Below, in pieces: positions 24,477 through 35,318 of a stretch of DNA of 64,000 nt. The notes under the pieces are model-generated. The model ran no database searches and had not been told where the DNA came from. It was given only the letters and a program-made list of their open reading frames with translations. The position numbers and the translations under genes are program-made. The stretch spans positions 186,047,027-186,111,026 of the forward strand of contig CM069432.1 in NCBI GenBank assembly GCA_035610365.1. The letters run 5' to 3'. This stretch comes from Aquatica leii (lineage: Eukaryota; Arthropoda; Insecta; Coleoptera; Lampyridae). How positions within the stretch are numbered: the first letter of the stretch is position 1; every line of letters begins with the position of its first letter.

Positions 24477-27170
24477 ATGTCGGGTTTTATACAAGGTAAA
24501 ACATTACGCTCTCAGTTTCAACAATTACTTGCATACTTTCAACAAGAAAAGGATAATGGGGGTTCTTTGATCCCATAACGTCTGTTCAAGAGGTAAGCTA
24601 AAGAAAGAAATGTTTAACTTGCATTACAATATATTATTTACAGAGAGTTGCAACTGCAGTCAGAGCTGGGCAGTAGTTAACTACAAAGTAGTTAAGCTAC
24701 TAATCTAACTACTTTTTTGTTGACGATAGTTGTATTCTATATATTCAAGTTACTTTAATTCAATAATGTAACTGTAGTTGGAATAAATTACTTTTTTCGT
24801 GTAATCGTATTTAAAAAGTAGTTAGCTACCTTATTTTAACTACAAAAATAGTTAAACTACTTTGTTAATAGCTTAACTACTTCACTAGTAATTAAACTAC
24901 TTTATTAGCGGCTTCAATTACATGCAATATGGCTACAATTATTCAGCTTCCATTGCAGTTTCGCAGATTAAAACGTGTCCTTCAAGTGATGAACGGTAAC
25001 GCAGAAGTAAACATGGATGTAGACTTTCAAAAAATTTTTATAAATGCAGCAAACCTAATTTGTTTCGAAATGTTAAATGCCACTGATCTAAACGTAAACA
25101 AAGTATTACTTCAATAAAATGAAAGTTTTTTGATTTTGATGAACCTGGTTTGTCTAAAAAGTTACACATTTCTTCTGATACTGAGAATGAATATGCTCAC
25201 AAAACCAGATGAATAGAACTGGAATTGTTAAAACACCTGGAAGATAACAGAATTCATATATCTATGTAACACGATTATAAGATTATTAAAAAAATGTTCA
25301 TTAGATATAGTACAATTTTACCTTCATCAGCTGCTGTCGAGCGATTATTTTCGTTTTTCATTCATAAATTCGCTCAAACGAAATGCTGATGCTTTTTTTG
25401 AATAGTTACTTTTATTAAAAGGAAATAAATATTGAATACCACAATAAGTTTATTACTTTAAGTTCTGTTTTTTTAAAGGTTTATTTTATTGATTTTTTTT
25501 TTTTTGAGAATTTGTAATATAATAGATATACATGATAGTAGAATAATAGTACTTACGTTAAAATTGTTTTACTCTTTTCGTGTGAGTATGATTGATTTAC
25601 TTTGTCTTCTTTAATGTAATAATAATTCAGTGTCTATAGGTACTTATGTTTATATGACTGAAAGTGGTATAACATAAATCGTCTCAGAACTACATTTTCT
25701 ACAAGTAGTTGAAAAAAATAACTTATATTTTAGAATACAATTCTTGAGTAGTTAGTAACCTAACTACTTTTCGATTTACGGTAGTTAGTAGTTAGTAACT
25801 TACACTACTTTTAAAAATTAGTAACTTTAGTTAGTAGTTAACTACTTTTACAAAGTAACTTGCCCAGCTCTGACTGCAGTGGGCATAAGCTTAGCTTCTG
25901 CTAAGCAGATCAAGTCTGAACACAAATTGAATCCAGTGTTATCAAGTCCTGGAAAGAAAAGGTCACGAAGGAAGTCAAAAACTGTAGACTTGACAGAATC
26001 TTCAAAAATGACTATAAGAAACACGTTGTATACGATGTACACAAACAGTAAGTTCCGATAAAAGCATCCTTCATAATCTTTCTAAAAACAAAATTTTTCT
26101 AGAACAACATGTGACTGTGAATTTACTAAACAGCGAACTCAAACATAAATGTTTTGTTAAGTGATCGCACTTTAAATAGAACTTTGCATGAAATTAGCTT
26201 TAAATTCAAGAAAGACGATCACCGTAGATCCTTAATAGAGACATCACATATAGTCCTTATGAGTATTAAATTTCTAAAACGTTACATAGAAAATCTAAAC
26301 TCATCATTTTCCCTTGAAGTAATTTTTATGGATGATACTTGGATATTTGCTAAAGGAAGTATGGGGAGATCGTGGCAAAATGATAATTTAAAAAGTGTAC
26401 GTAAACCTGAGAGCTACGATGGAAAACGATTTATTTATTTATTTATACGTACATGCCGATACAAAATCTGGATTTGTCAAGAATGCTTCGTTATTGTTTT
26501 CATCTAAATCTCAGCATGAAGATTATCATAAAAATATGAATGTTGAAACGTTTAAAAAATGGATTGTGGAACGTTTACTTAATAATTTGAAAGAATCATC
26601 AATTATAGTGTTGGATAATGCATCATATCATTCCATGTTACTAGAAAAAATGCCTTCGTCAAGTTGGAACAAATCTGATTTAACTTCTTGGCTAAACAAA
26701 AATAATATTTCGTATGATGCTAACATGTTCAAAAGTGAATTACTTCACATATCTAAACAGCACAAGAAAGAAAAGAAATATGAAGTGGACGAACTGTTAC
26801 AACAACGTGGACATGAAGTGCTACGACTACCACCCTATCATTGCGAGTTTAATCCAATCGAATTAATATGGGCCTATGCAAAGTCATATATTACAATAAA
26901 CACATTGGTAGGGATGGGTATGGAGATGAAAAAGTAATTTCAATGTGAAACGAAGCACTACAACAATGTACTTTCGAAGTATGAGAAAAGTGTGTGATTC
27001 ATACAGAAAAACTAATACAAGAGTGGTATAACCGAGAAAAGTTTTTAGACATTACAGTAGAACCTTTAATAATTAATGTTGGTTTAAACGATTCAATTCA
27101 TCGGAATCCTCAGATAGTGATGATTCAAATAAATGAGGTTTATAGTGTTTTTGAAACTGAACATTTTTAT
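24477..27170 (+). pseudogene. Tc1/mariner-superfamily transposase with wide D-E spacing, broken
   Basis: Exonic parts can be followed from ATG 24477 through introns at 24593-24643 and 26048-26102, with a hAT insertion at 24661-25872 in the second exon. The core reads IFMDDTWIF (first Asp), IIVLDNASYHS (second Asp), then YHCEFNPIELIW (Glu). Counting residues, 81 lie between the second Asp and the Glu, far more than the 34-41 of classic Tc1/mariner enzymes. This resembles the widely spaced 'DD82E'-type group I recall from insects. The tail is acidic and Ser/Asp-rich (SSESSDSDD). Lesions: a frameshift near 24570-24580, another near 26150, one near 26435, and breaks after 26935. The N-terminal region probably holds the helix-turn-helix (KRVATAVGISLASAKQIK after splicing). 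Confidence 0.78.
24661..25872 (+). mobile_element. hAT-superfamily element, internally decayed
   Basis: The termini CAGAGCTGGGCAG and (reverse complement of) TGCCCAGCTCTG form TIRs, with a perfect 8-bp TSD, ACTGCAGT, at 24653-24660 and 25873-25880. The subterminal zones are packed with TAGTTAACTAC-like words in both orientations. Inside are relics of a hAT transposase: 24929-25117 is open. After frame breaks, 25297-25380 encodes YSTILPSSAAVERLFSF, the C-terminal dimerisation motif of hAT transposases, followed by a degenerate LLLLKGNK. It is 1.21 kb and non-autonomous. A shorter relative lies at 37750-38438. Confidence 0.9.
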
Positions 27171-29984
27171 AAAACCAATTGTTACTCAAGCTGTTGCTCA
27201 TTTCGTTGTTTTATGTATAAAAATTACTTTTAATCTGTGTTATAACTACATAACTTCACTGTGCTTAAACGTTTTTTCATTTTAAATGATTTCAATAACT
27301 GGATTTGATTTTACAAAAAATGTAATAACTACATATGTTTAAATCTAAATTTCACTTTAATAAATATAATTAATCGAACATAAACAAATCGCAGTCGTTT
27401 TTAATATTTATTTTAATATCAGTAATCTCGAATTAAACAAAAATTAATTTTGAAGGTTAAACGTGTTGTGTCTGCAAAATTAAAATTCCAATAGGTACCA
27501 ACTAACCACGATAGCCAACAGTGAAGTTTTAATTGTAACTAATAAACTAACACTTAATTTGACTAGTGCGTTAATCATAAACAAAGTATTTGTAGACGAG
27601 TAACTTCAATTGAGAGAAAAGGAATAACGTTTTAACTTTTCCCCGCAACCGTTAGAGGCCACTATGTAATAATTATCGGTAAAAAATACAAACACAGCAA
27701 ATTTTATTTCCCTCTTTTTCGTACCTTGAAGGCTAAAAACGCTGAATTGCATTTCTCGAATAAAATCGACTAAATAATGCAAGTTATTTTTACACGTGTT
27801 TGATTCTAACGTTTATTACTATTTAAAAACTGAAGGTTTTCATATTCGTTTTAAGGAAAAGTTGTTACAATATTCACACGGTGTTGATTCGAATGAAACT
27901 GGAAGTTTTTTATATTGTATTTGTGCAAATAAAAAATGTTATATAAAATAAGTCGCTTTTTTTAACGCATAATTATAAAAAAGTGACAATTTTCATAACT
28001 ATTCTTTCAAAAACAAGAAAACATTCAAAATAAACCATTATAATAATAATAATGGGTGCTACCCACACCCACATTAAGTTTAAAATTCGCGCTATTTGTT
28101 TTCCCCACAACCGTTGTAGGGCGCCATAAACTGTGTTCCAAGTTTATATACAGGAGATTCCCCTCTAAGTATATCTTCTCTCTGGCGTTAATCTTGATTC
28201 ATATGAATACGATGATGACGTAGAGCTCTTCTCTTATGGCAAGAACTTTACCTGCGTAGGCACACCAGAAAAAATAACTTACACATAATATTTAGAACAT
28301 ATCAAAAATTCAAATTTGATCTATAGAAAGTTGCAACAAAGTAATAAAAGATATGTAATTTAAGCAATTAGATGAATATAGAAACAACCAGTCGGAATGG
28401 AGACGAAAATATATGATACATACCAACATTTACCTGTCATGGCAAGATGTTCATATGTCCATTACCGTAAAAAATCTTGACGGCGAAGACAACAAATTTC
28501 TATTCTTACACTAAATTTAATCAGTATTTATAATACATTGCATTGGTTATTTAAAATCAATAAATGCTCGATACATGGTTCCATTATTTATTTACTTAGT
28601 TTACAGCAATTGCTTTTTAATTGAATTTAGAAATAAGAAAATATTTTCATCTTTCTACAAGTATATACATTTTTTAGAACGAAAGTGAATGTAAAAACAG
28701 CAAAAGTGGAGAAATACACTTCATTTAAAACGTTATTTAAATTATAAAATAAGATAACTTAGCTTATCAAAGCAAAATGAATTTTCTTGCGTAAAAGAAG
28801 TTTAAATTTAATTACTTGGGCACCATCTATGTGCCTATGATTGAAATAAGCATTTACGCAACGCAATAGCTGTAGAATTCTTACAACGTCGAGGAGACAA
28901 ATAGAGGTTAACCTACGTTTCTTAACAGATTTTTTTAATAAAGCAATGATTATTAAAAATAATTTTTAAAATTGAAGAAAATAATGTCAGAGTGTATTCA
29001 GTTTTATTTTAAGAAAATAAGAAACAAGACTTGATACTTACATTCTTGTAAATATTTTGGTTTACACGACACAATTCCGCACAGATGTCACTAACAGTAC
29101 TATAATTTCCAAATAGTTTTAATATATACATAATCTCTAATTTTCCATACTGTTTATTACATAAAATGTCTACTATTGAACTTTAAAAATACAGCGATTT
29201 TATTCTTAATTAAGTCTTGTAAAATTACAGGTTGTAATTTCAAAAATATTGCATATTAAAGCAAATACGGCAAAAATTATTGCAATTTTCTATTTTTTTT
29301 TTTGATTAAAGCTTAAAATAGTACGCTTAAACTAATAAGCAAAATTATGCACGTTTTACTTTTTATCTTATTTATAATAGTTTTTTATTGTTATTCGCGG
29401 TTTTCGATATTTCTTTTATATATACTATTTCGTTTGGACGTAAATAAATACAACTTAAAAACAGTCTTAAAGCAACCGTAAACTTTAGGACAAACTGCAG
29501 ATTTTCTGTTTCATAATTAGGTTATATGTTCGAATAGCGGTTAAAATATTGCAAAACGTAAATTTTAATTACCAAGAAAATTAAAATTCATATTTACAAA
29601 AGATAAACTGAATCAATAAGACTCGAAAAAAGACAACAATACACACTAATGTTTCTTAGCACATCAATGCGATTGTGGCAAAATACTTTCATTTAGCATC
29701 AGCGATACTGAAATTGTACCTTACTTGCATAAAAATATACAAACATAAGATCATTGTAATAAATTTTTCGTTAAACAACATTTAAAAAAGACTGTGAACT
29801 GAATCGCTATAAAACATAAAACCTAAAAACCGTATCAAATTTATCCTAAAATAATATCAATTATCACTGGTACAAATCTTAAAACGAATTTAAAAAATAT
29901 CACCGACAATACTTTTAAAACGTGATGCAACATTGCACAGTTCGAACTTATCAATATTAACACATTTTGTATAAAAATAAATAA
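27171..29984. other. Intergenic flank between transposon and zinc-finger gene
   Basis: No gene recognised. Two related words, TTTTCCCCGCAACCGTTAGAG near 27637 and TTTTCCCCACAACCGTTGTAG near 28099, lie in the same orientation about 460 bp apart. Near 28213-28249 a block is the inverse of 24191-24223 (GTTCTTGCCATAAGAGAAGA). The 3' UTR and poly(A) site of the minus-strand zinc-finger gene should lie just below 29985 but cannot be fixed. Confidence 0.5.
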
Positions 29985-31661
29985 TTACAGATTAATGTAC
30001 TTCTTATGTTTCTTATTATGGGCAGATAAATCTGAAGATGTAGTAAATCTCCTGTCGCAAATTTGACAGTGATATGGTTTTTCACCAGTGTGTATTCGTA
30101 TATGGACTTTCAATGACGACGACTGAGTGAATTTCTTTCCACACGTAAAACACGTATATGGCTTTTCTCCAGTATGAGTTCGCATATGCTTCTCTAAGTA
30201 TTGATGCCTAGTAAACTGTCGATCACATATTGTACACGTTGAAAGATTCTCTCCCGTATGCGTACGAGTATGTTCTTGCAAATAAGCGGCCGTCGTAAAC
30301 TTTTTATCACAAGTAACGCACGCGAATTTTTCCCCTGTATGTTTCATCATGTGCGTTTGCAATTCAGACGCATAATTGCAAACTTTATCGCACATAGTGC
30401 ATTTATACGGTTGTTTTCCAGTATGTTCCCTCATGTGAACAGTTAATTGAGACGAATGAGTGAATTTTGCATCACAAATTTTGCAACTTACTTTTTCACC
30501 AGTGTGCTTACGCATATGAACGTTTAAATGCGACGATTGCGTAAATGTTTTATCGCAAACTGAACAAGAATATGGTCTCTCTCCCGTATGAGTTTTAATA
30601 TGCGAATTTAATATATAGGTACTAGCAAATTTTTTACCGCAAGTTACACACGCAAACGGTTTTTCCCCCGTATGAGTCCTCATATGTACTTTAAGATCTG
30701 CCGCAGTTAAACACCGTCGATCGCAGCAAGTACACGCATACGGTTTTTCGCCCGTGTGTGATTTCATATGCATCGTAAGTTCGCCTTTAATAGTAAAACG
30801 TTTATTACATACAGCGCACTGAAAAGGTTTTTCTCCTGTGTGTCTTCGAATGTGTTCGCGTAAATGTGAAGAGTGGTAAAATCTTTTTTCGCAATAACGA
30901 CACTCAAACGGTTTTTCCCCTGTATGTGTTCTCATATGTATACGTAAATTAGCGTTTTTTCTATAGTTTTTTCCACAAACCGTACACGTAAAAGGCTTTA
31001 CATCGTTGCCATCTTGTAAAGCAGATGGAGTAGGTGGTCGCACTTGTATACCAGTGGTGCGTTTAATCACTTGCCTAGGAGGTTTAAACTGTTGTAAATG
31101 TTGCTCTTCAATCTGTTGTTGCTGTTCTTGAATTTGCATTAGAGATCTGTCTAACCTATCGTAATTTTCTTCCTGGTGTTGAAGCTGATGCGGATGATGA
31201 TGATGATGATGGTGGTGCATCTGTTGCTGCGGTTGAGATTGTGAAAGATGAGTACTGTCCGGAAGCTGTTGATGATTGTTATTGACAAAATTTACTGTAA
31301 CTGTATTAGAATCAGGACTAGTACTACGGGAAGTTGTGTCTACTAGATTTTCTGATTTTGTAAGTTCTTCGTCGTTATCTAAAAAATGTTTCAAATGTAA
31401 GTATTCGGCATTTTGTGGTTCTTCTATTATGCATGGTAAATTATCGCTTGCACTATTAGGTATTCCAAAATCAAATTTTGTTGGTGTTGTAAGAGGACGC
31501 TGGCCGTTAATTGTTTGTTTGGCTTCATCTTGCAGATGACTTATATACCTCTGTAGTGTATTATCAGATTGTAGACAAACGCTTCTAAAATCGTAAGCAA
31601 CACGTAATCGTTCTATACACGTTGTGCATATTAATGATGGAAGGCCTTCCTTCATCCACAT
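29985..31661 (-). CDS. ZAD/C2H2 zinc-finger protein, exon 2 (12 fingers)
   Basis: The exon starts right after a TTTTTTTAG acceptor and joins in phase 0 to the exon at 41154-40957. It opens with the second half of a ZAD domain (MWMKEGLPSLICTTCIERL), supplying the second Cys pair of the zinc-binding fold used for dimerisation. Then come an acidic/Ser linker, a Gln/His-rich stretch (about residues 145-195) with eight consecutive His, and twelve C2H2 fingers from about residue 225 to the end. They are linked mostly by TGEKP-type linkers, the signature of sequence-specific DNA binding. Finger 4 has the unusual CTCC spacing but keeps both Cys and His pairs. The stop follows KKHKKYINL. It is a nuclear transcription factor by family; its targets are unknown. 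Confidence 0.95.
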   Translation of the reverse strand: MWMKEGLPSLICTTCIERLRVAYDFRSVCLQSDNTLQRYISHLQDEAKQTINGQRPLTTPTKFDFGIPNSASDNLPCIIEEPQNAEYLHLKHFLDNDEELTKSENLVDTTSRSTSPDSNTVTVNFVNNNHQQLPDSTHLSQSQPQQQMHHHHHHHHPHQLQHQEENYDRLDRSLMQIQEQQQQIEEQHLQQFKPPRQVIKRTTGIQVRPPTPSALQDGNDVKPFTCTVCGKNYRKNANLRIHMRTHTGEKPFECRYCEKRFYHSSHLREHIRRHTGEKPFQCAVCNKRFTIKGELTMHMKSHTGEKPYACTCCDRRCLTAADLKVHMRTHTGEKPFACVTCGKKFASTYILNSHIKTHTGERPYSCSVCDKTFTQSSHLNVHMRKHTGEKVSCKICDAKFTHSSQLTVHMREHTGKQPYKCTMCDKVCNYASELQTHMMKHTGEKFACVTCDKKFTTAAYLQEHTRTHTGENLSTCTICDRQFTRHQYLEKHMRTHTGEKPYTCFTCGKKFTQSSSLKVHIRIHTGEKPYHCQICDRRFTTSSDLSAHNKKHKKYINL

Positions 31662-31960
31662 CTAAAAAAAGAGTCAGTAATTAAATCGTAATAGCAAAAC
31701 AAATTTTATGATACATATAAAATGAGTAAAACGTGTCAATTTGCACTCTCTTATCAAACTGCTTAAAAAGCAACCTCAAAATTTTAAATGGGAAAAGAGT
31801 TTGAAAGCTCAACATGTACAAAATTTGCTTCTGGAAAGAAAACTCTTTGTCGAATAAGATGAGGTGTCTTTGCATTCCAATTAATACTATTCTATCTGTA
31901 GAAACAAGAATTTGTACCAATAAATATAGTTATTTCGCTAATTACCGTCTTGAGGTCAAG

Positions 31961-32134
31961 TCAGTATTAAGATGTCAGCGTTTCCGTATCAACCCTAGAT
32001 GAAATAATAAATTAGTATCAACGAATTAAAAAGATAGATCAAAGCTAACAACAAAAAAATTTTGACTTGTTAATATTTTATGGAAGTTCATAAATAAAGA
32101 TTTTGAATTAATAAGTTTATTATTATAACATACA
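31961..32134 (+). repeat. 5' LTR of Gypsy C
   Basis: Shares TATTAAGATGTCAGCGTTTCC at its start and TATTATTATAACATACA at its end with the 3' copy (37664-37749 plus 38447-38500). It is short for an LTR, about 170 bp. The 3' copy follows a purine run (AAAAAGGAAGA), which supports its left boundary. Confidence 0.75.
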
Positions 32135-32140
32135 TAGTAA

Positions 32141-32158
32141 TGGTGACGACGATAAAAG
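32141..32158 (+). promoter_or_regulatory. Primer-binding site of Gypsy C
   Basis: TGGTGACGACGATAAAAG begins six bases after the LTR end, with the expected TGG start. The tRNA was not identified. Confidence 0.5.
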
Positions 32159-32335
32159 AAAACTAATTAAAAAACCTAGATATGCGTGTTGATATAAGTA
32201 GAATTAACACCGACGGTGGTCTGTTTTCCAATTTTAAAATGGCTCATCAACAAGTAGACGAAAAGATGCAAGTTGGTACTCTTATTAGTGCTTTGGAATT
32301 AAATACATATAAGATTATAATAGTATATTATATAT

Positions 32336-33030
32336 CAAGGTTGAGAAGTGCATCATTATAACCTTAGCGATAGATTATATCGCGAGACGCGAAGCGTCGA
32401 GGGATATAAATCGCGCAGGTTATAATGAACTTCTCAACCGTGTTATATATACAATTTTTTCCACTACTAGAATTATTAAAACCTTTCTACCTGTTACTAA
32501 ATCAAATTTAAAATTTAAGATATTAATTTTATATTAAAAATCAAGTCAGTAATTCTGACAGTTGTCATTAGTTTAATAGAATTAATTTTGACGTAATTCT
32601 TAATTGTGATTTAAAACACAAAAATAAACAGATAACGTAAGTTTTTATTGCTAAAGTTGTTTAAATTGTTTAAAAACATTATTATTTTAAGCATTGATTA
32701 TATCTAAAACATATTTAACTCAATAATATTCACATTTAATTAAGCGCGAACTTCAAATACCTTACTTTTTAAAATCAAATTATTTATTAATTGAGCGATT
32801 TGAAAACTTAAATTAGCATTAAATAAAATCTCTTGCTCTTGGTACGCAGTTTGGTAAACTTTTTTTCTTTGAAACTGTTGTAGTATTATCAGAAAATGTA
32901 AATATGTTCATTATTAACTACTAGTTAATAATGAAATATTATTTACCTGCGCTTAAAAAAGTACAACTTCACGGCCTTCTATTATACGTAATAATGCAAG
33001 CGTATACAACTAGTAGTGGAAAAAAGATAT
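32336..33030. mobile_element. Foldback/palindrome unit inside Gypsy C
   Basis: Two nested palindromes lie here. In 32337-32447, AAGGTTGAGAAGTGCATCATTATAACCT pairs with AGGTTATAATGAACTTCTCAACCG, around a GC-rich core GACGC-GAA-GCGTC. Further right, TTTTTTCCACTACTAG near 32454 is the inverse of CTAGTAGTGGAAAAAA near 33012. A perfect 14-bp-arm palindrome lies at 32907-32935. Together they look like a foldback DNA element, or two adjacent ones, inserted in the untranslated leader of Gypsy C. No coding capacity. The exact ends and the TSD are uncertain. Confidence 0.55.
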
Positions 33031-33040
33031 TTGATATACA

Positions 33041-33265
33041 ATGCATCATAAAGAAAAATCTTTTAGAGAATTATTCGATGTTTTAAAAAAACATTTTGGC
33101 AAGCCAACTTCAATATACAGGGAAAGAATTGCATTCCATAAAGCGACACAAAATGCTAATGAATCACTGACAGATTGGTATGACAGAATCCGCAGTCTAT
33201 CAGTAAATTGCAAATTTGAGAAAGTTTTAAAAGAAATGCTTAAACAACAATTTTATGTGGAATGA
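33041..33265 (+). pseudogene. Gypsy C Gag fragment
   Basis: A 74-codon frame with the retrotransposon Gag pattern (FGKPTSIYRERIAFHKA, then ESLTDWYDRIRSLSVNCKF), typical of the capsid region of Ty3/Gypsy elements. It ends at a premature stop. The lysine-rich nucleocapsid part continues in broken frames to about 33600. Confidence 0.7.
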
Positions 33266-34245
33266 AGAAAGGGACTATACAAGATAGGCTATGTGAGGAA
33301 GTAAAACAAATAAGTTTGGAAAGGATGGTGGAAATCGCAATAAGTAGGAAACAAAATATACAAGGAGAAGAATACCTAAGGAATCTGAACCTAATACAAA
33401 ACCGAAATTAAAATCAAATGACGTGACAGCAGAAGTCATACAGGAAGATACAAAGGTACAGCATGTGACAAGAAACACTCCAAAACCAAAATTTGTAAGT
33501 TTAAAAATGCTAAACGTTATAAATATAATGTAGTAGGTCATACTTCGACTGTAGGTCGAAAAAGGGATAATATCAACTTTGTATCTACTAAGGTAGCAGT
33601 AGAAAATGATATCAATATTTATAATTGAGTTGTAGACAGTGCTAAAAACCTATTTTATTTAAAGTAAAAGTAATGCACAAGTTATTTAAGGTTCAGATAG
33701 GTAGTGGAGCTGCATATCGGTGGTCTCACTAAATACCATCAAACAATATTTTCCAGAAATTAAATTAAATGCAACTGATATTAAATTAACAGCATATCGT
33801 GGTAAAGTGTTGATACCTGGTTTAAAACAGAATTAGAATTTAATAATATAAAAAAATTAAATAAACTTTGCCATGAATGAAGAAGCTTTATTGGTTAGAG
33901 ATTTTATGTCTATATTTGGAGTTAAATTTAATTTTGATATCAATCATATATCTACTGAATTGGATGAGTTGTTAAAATTCATCATGAAATGTTTTAACAA
34001 TGAATTAGGAAAATGTAAAGATGTTGTCATTTCACTAAAATTAAAACCTAATGTTAAACGCGTTGAAAGTGAAATTAAGTTTAGAAAAATCAGGGGTTAT
34101 TACACATATAAATTATTCAGAACACACCTTTAGTGCCAGTACCTAAACGAAATGGTGACATTAGAATTTGTGCAGACTGCAACATTACTATAAATAGATT
34201 TGTTGAAGAAGTTAATTATCCTCTTCCCACGTATTGATGAAATAT

Positions 34246-35318
34246 AATAGCGAAGGCTTCCATGGCCGGAATCTATACTAACATTTGAATGTCTTCCGGG
34301 TTTGGACCGTGTCATTGTTGTTGTAACCGAAGTTGCCAACGTTTCGCCCACTTTCGTAAGGGGCTTCATCATCACTCGGAACTCCGTCATCTTTCTAGAA
34401 CCTTAGTAAACCATGGTTATGTAAAGCGAGATATATTAATAGAGTTATTAATCGTCGTCTACATACACGTACTCGATTACAAAAGGACATTTCTACTCCC
34501 GAATCCAACCCGAAATTGGCATTTTTACCCTACATTCACAAGGTTACAGAACAAATAAGGAAACTTCTTCGTAAGAATGGTATTAAACACATATTAAACT
34601 CAACAGGCAAAATCTCTCTGATTCTTCCTTCTCCCAAAATCAAATTTCCTACACTTCCATCTCAAGGTGTATACCAAATTCCTTGTTCATGTGGTTTAGT
34701 CTACATTGGTGAAACCGGTCGTTCCGTCATTACTCGCATTTCAGAACATGATCGTTGTATAAGAAAAAGGTATAGTTCCAAGTCTGCGGTTGCTGAACAT
34801 CATTTTACTACGGGTCACAAGATAGATTTTGATAATGTTTCGTTGATTGCCAAATATTCTTTTTCAACAGAAAATTCCGAGAAAACAGAAATCATCAAAC
34901 ACCTCAATAACTTCAATCGCGATCATGGTTTCGAGCTATCCCCTTATCAACCGTAATCCAATCAGAGTCGAGCTTAACGATCCGTGACGATCCTTTTCCT
35001 TTATATACGGAGACTATTTCTTCTTAAGTCACTTCTACGGAGTTTAGAATCTGGCTTGGTTCACAAGTTGATTACCGGGAATGGTTCTTTGTTAGATTTT
35101 CGTTTTCTTTCTTACCTTTTCAGAGTTTAGATTATGGCTTGTTTCACAAGTGGATAACCTAACTTTTGAGAAGTTCTTAGTTAGATTTCGGTTACTTGTT
35201 TGACTTTTGCGATTTATCTCACGCCCTGATGATGCCCCTTACGAAAGTGAGCTAACGTTGGCAACTTCGGTTACAACAACAATGACACGGTCCAAACCCG
35301 GAAGACATTCTAATGTTA
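34246..35318 (+). mobile_element. Penelope-like element fragment, 5'-truncated
   Basis: Inserted within the RT of Gypsy C and flanked by a 15-bp TSD, GTATTGATGAAATAT, at 34231-34245 and 35319-35333. Its two ends are inverted copies of each other for about 95 bp (34278-34375 and 35225-35317, GTCTTCCGGGTTTGGACC and its reverse complement). This fits the inverted pseudo-LTR arrangement known for Penelope elements. It encodes only the C-terminal linker and GIY-YIG nuclease; most of the RT is missing. Confidence 0.9.
34516..34956 (+). pseudogene. Penelope-like GIY-YIG endonuclease domain
   Basis: The open frame encodes the linker after the RT (PYIHKVTEQIRKLLRKNGIK) and a GIY-YIG nuclease domain: GVYQIPCSCGLVYIGETGRS with the Gly-Val-Tyr and Tyr-Ile-Gly halves, the CxC pair typical of Penelope nucleases, an Arg in TRISEH, then AEHHFTTGHKIDF. 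This domain nicks target DNA to prime reverse transcription in intact elements. The RT lies upstream in intact copies and is absent here, apart from a frame-shifted remnant near 34380-34510. It cannot move on its own. Confidence 0.9.

Noticed and set aside
34130..34390. Minus-strand frame and its plus-strand twin at 35207-35434
   Set aside because: They are translations of the inverted repeats at the ends of the Penelope-like insertion, not genes.
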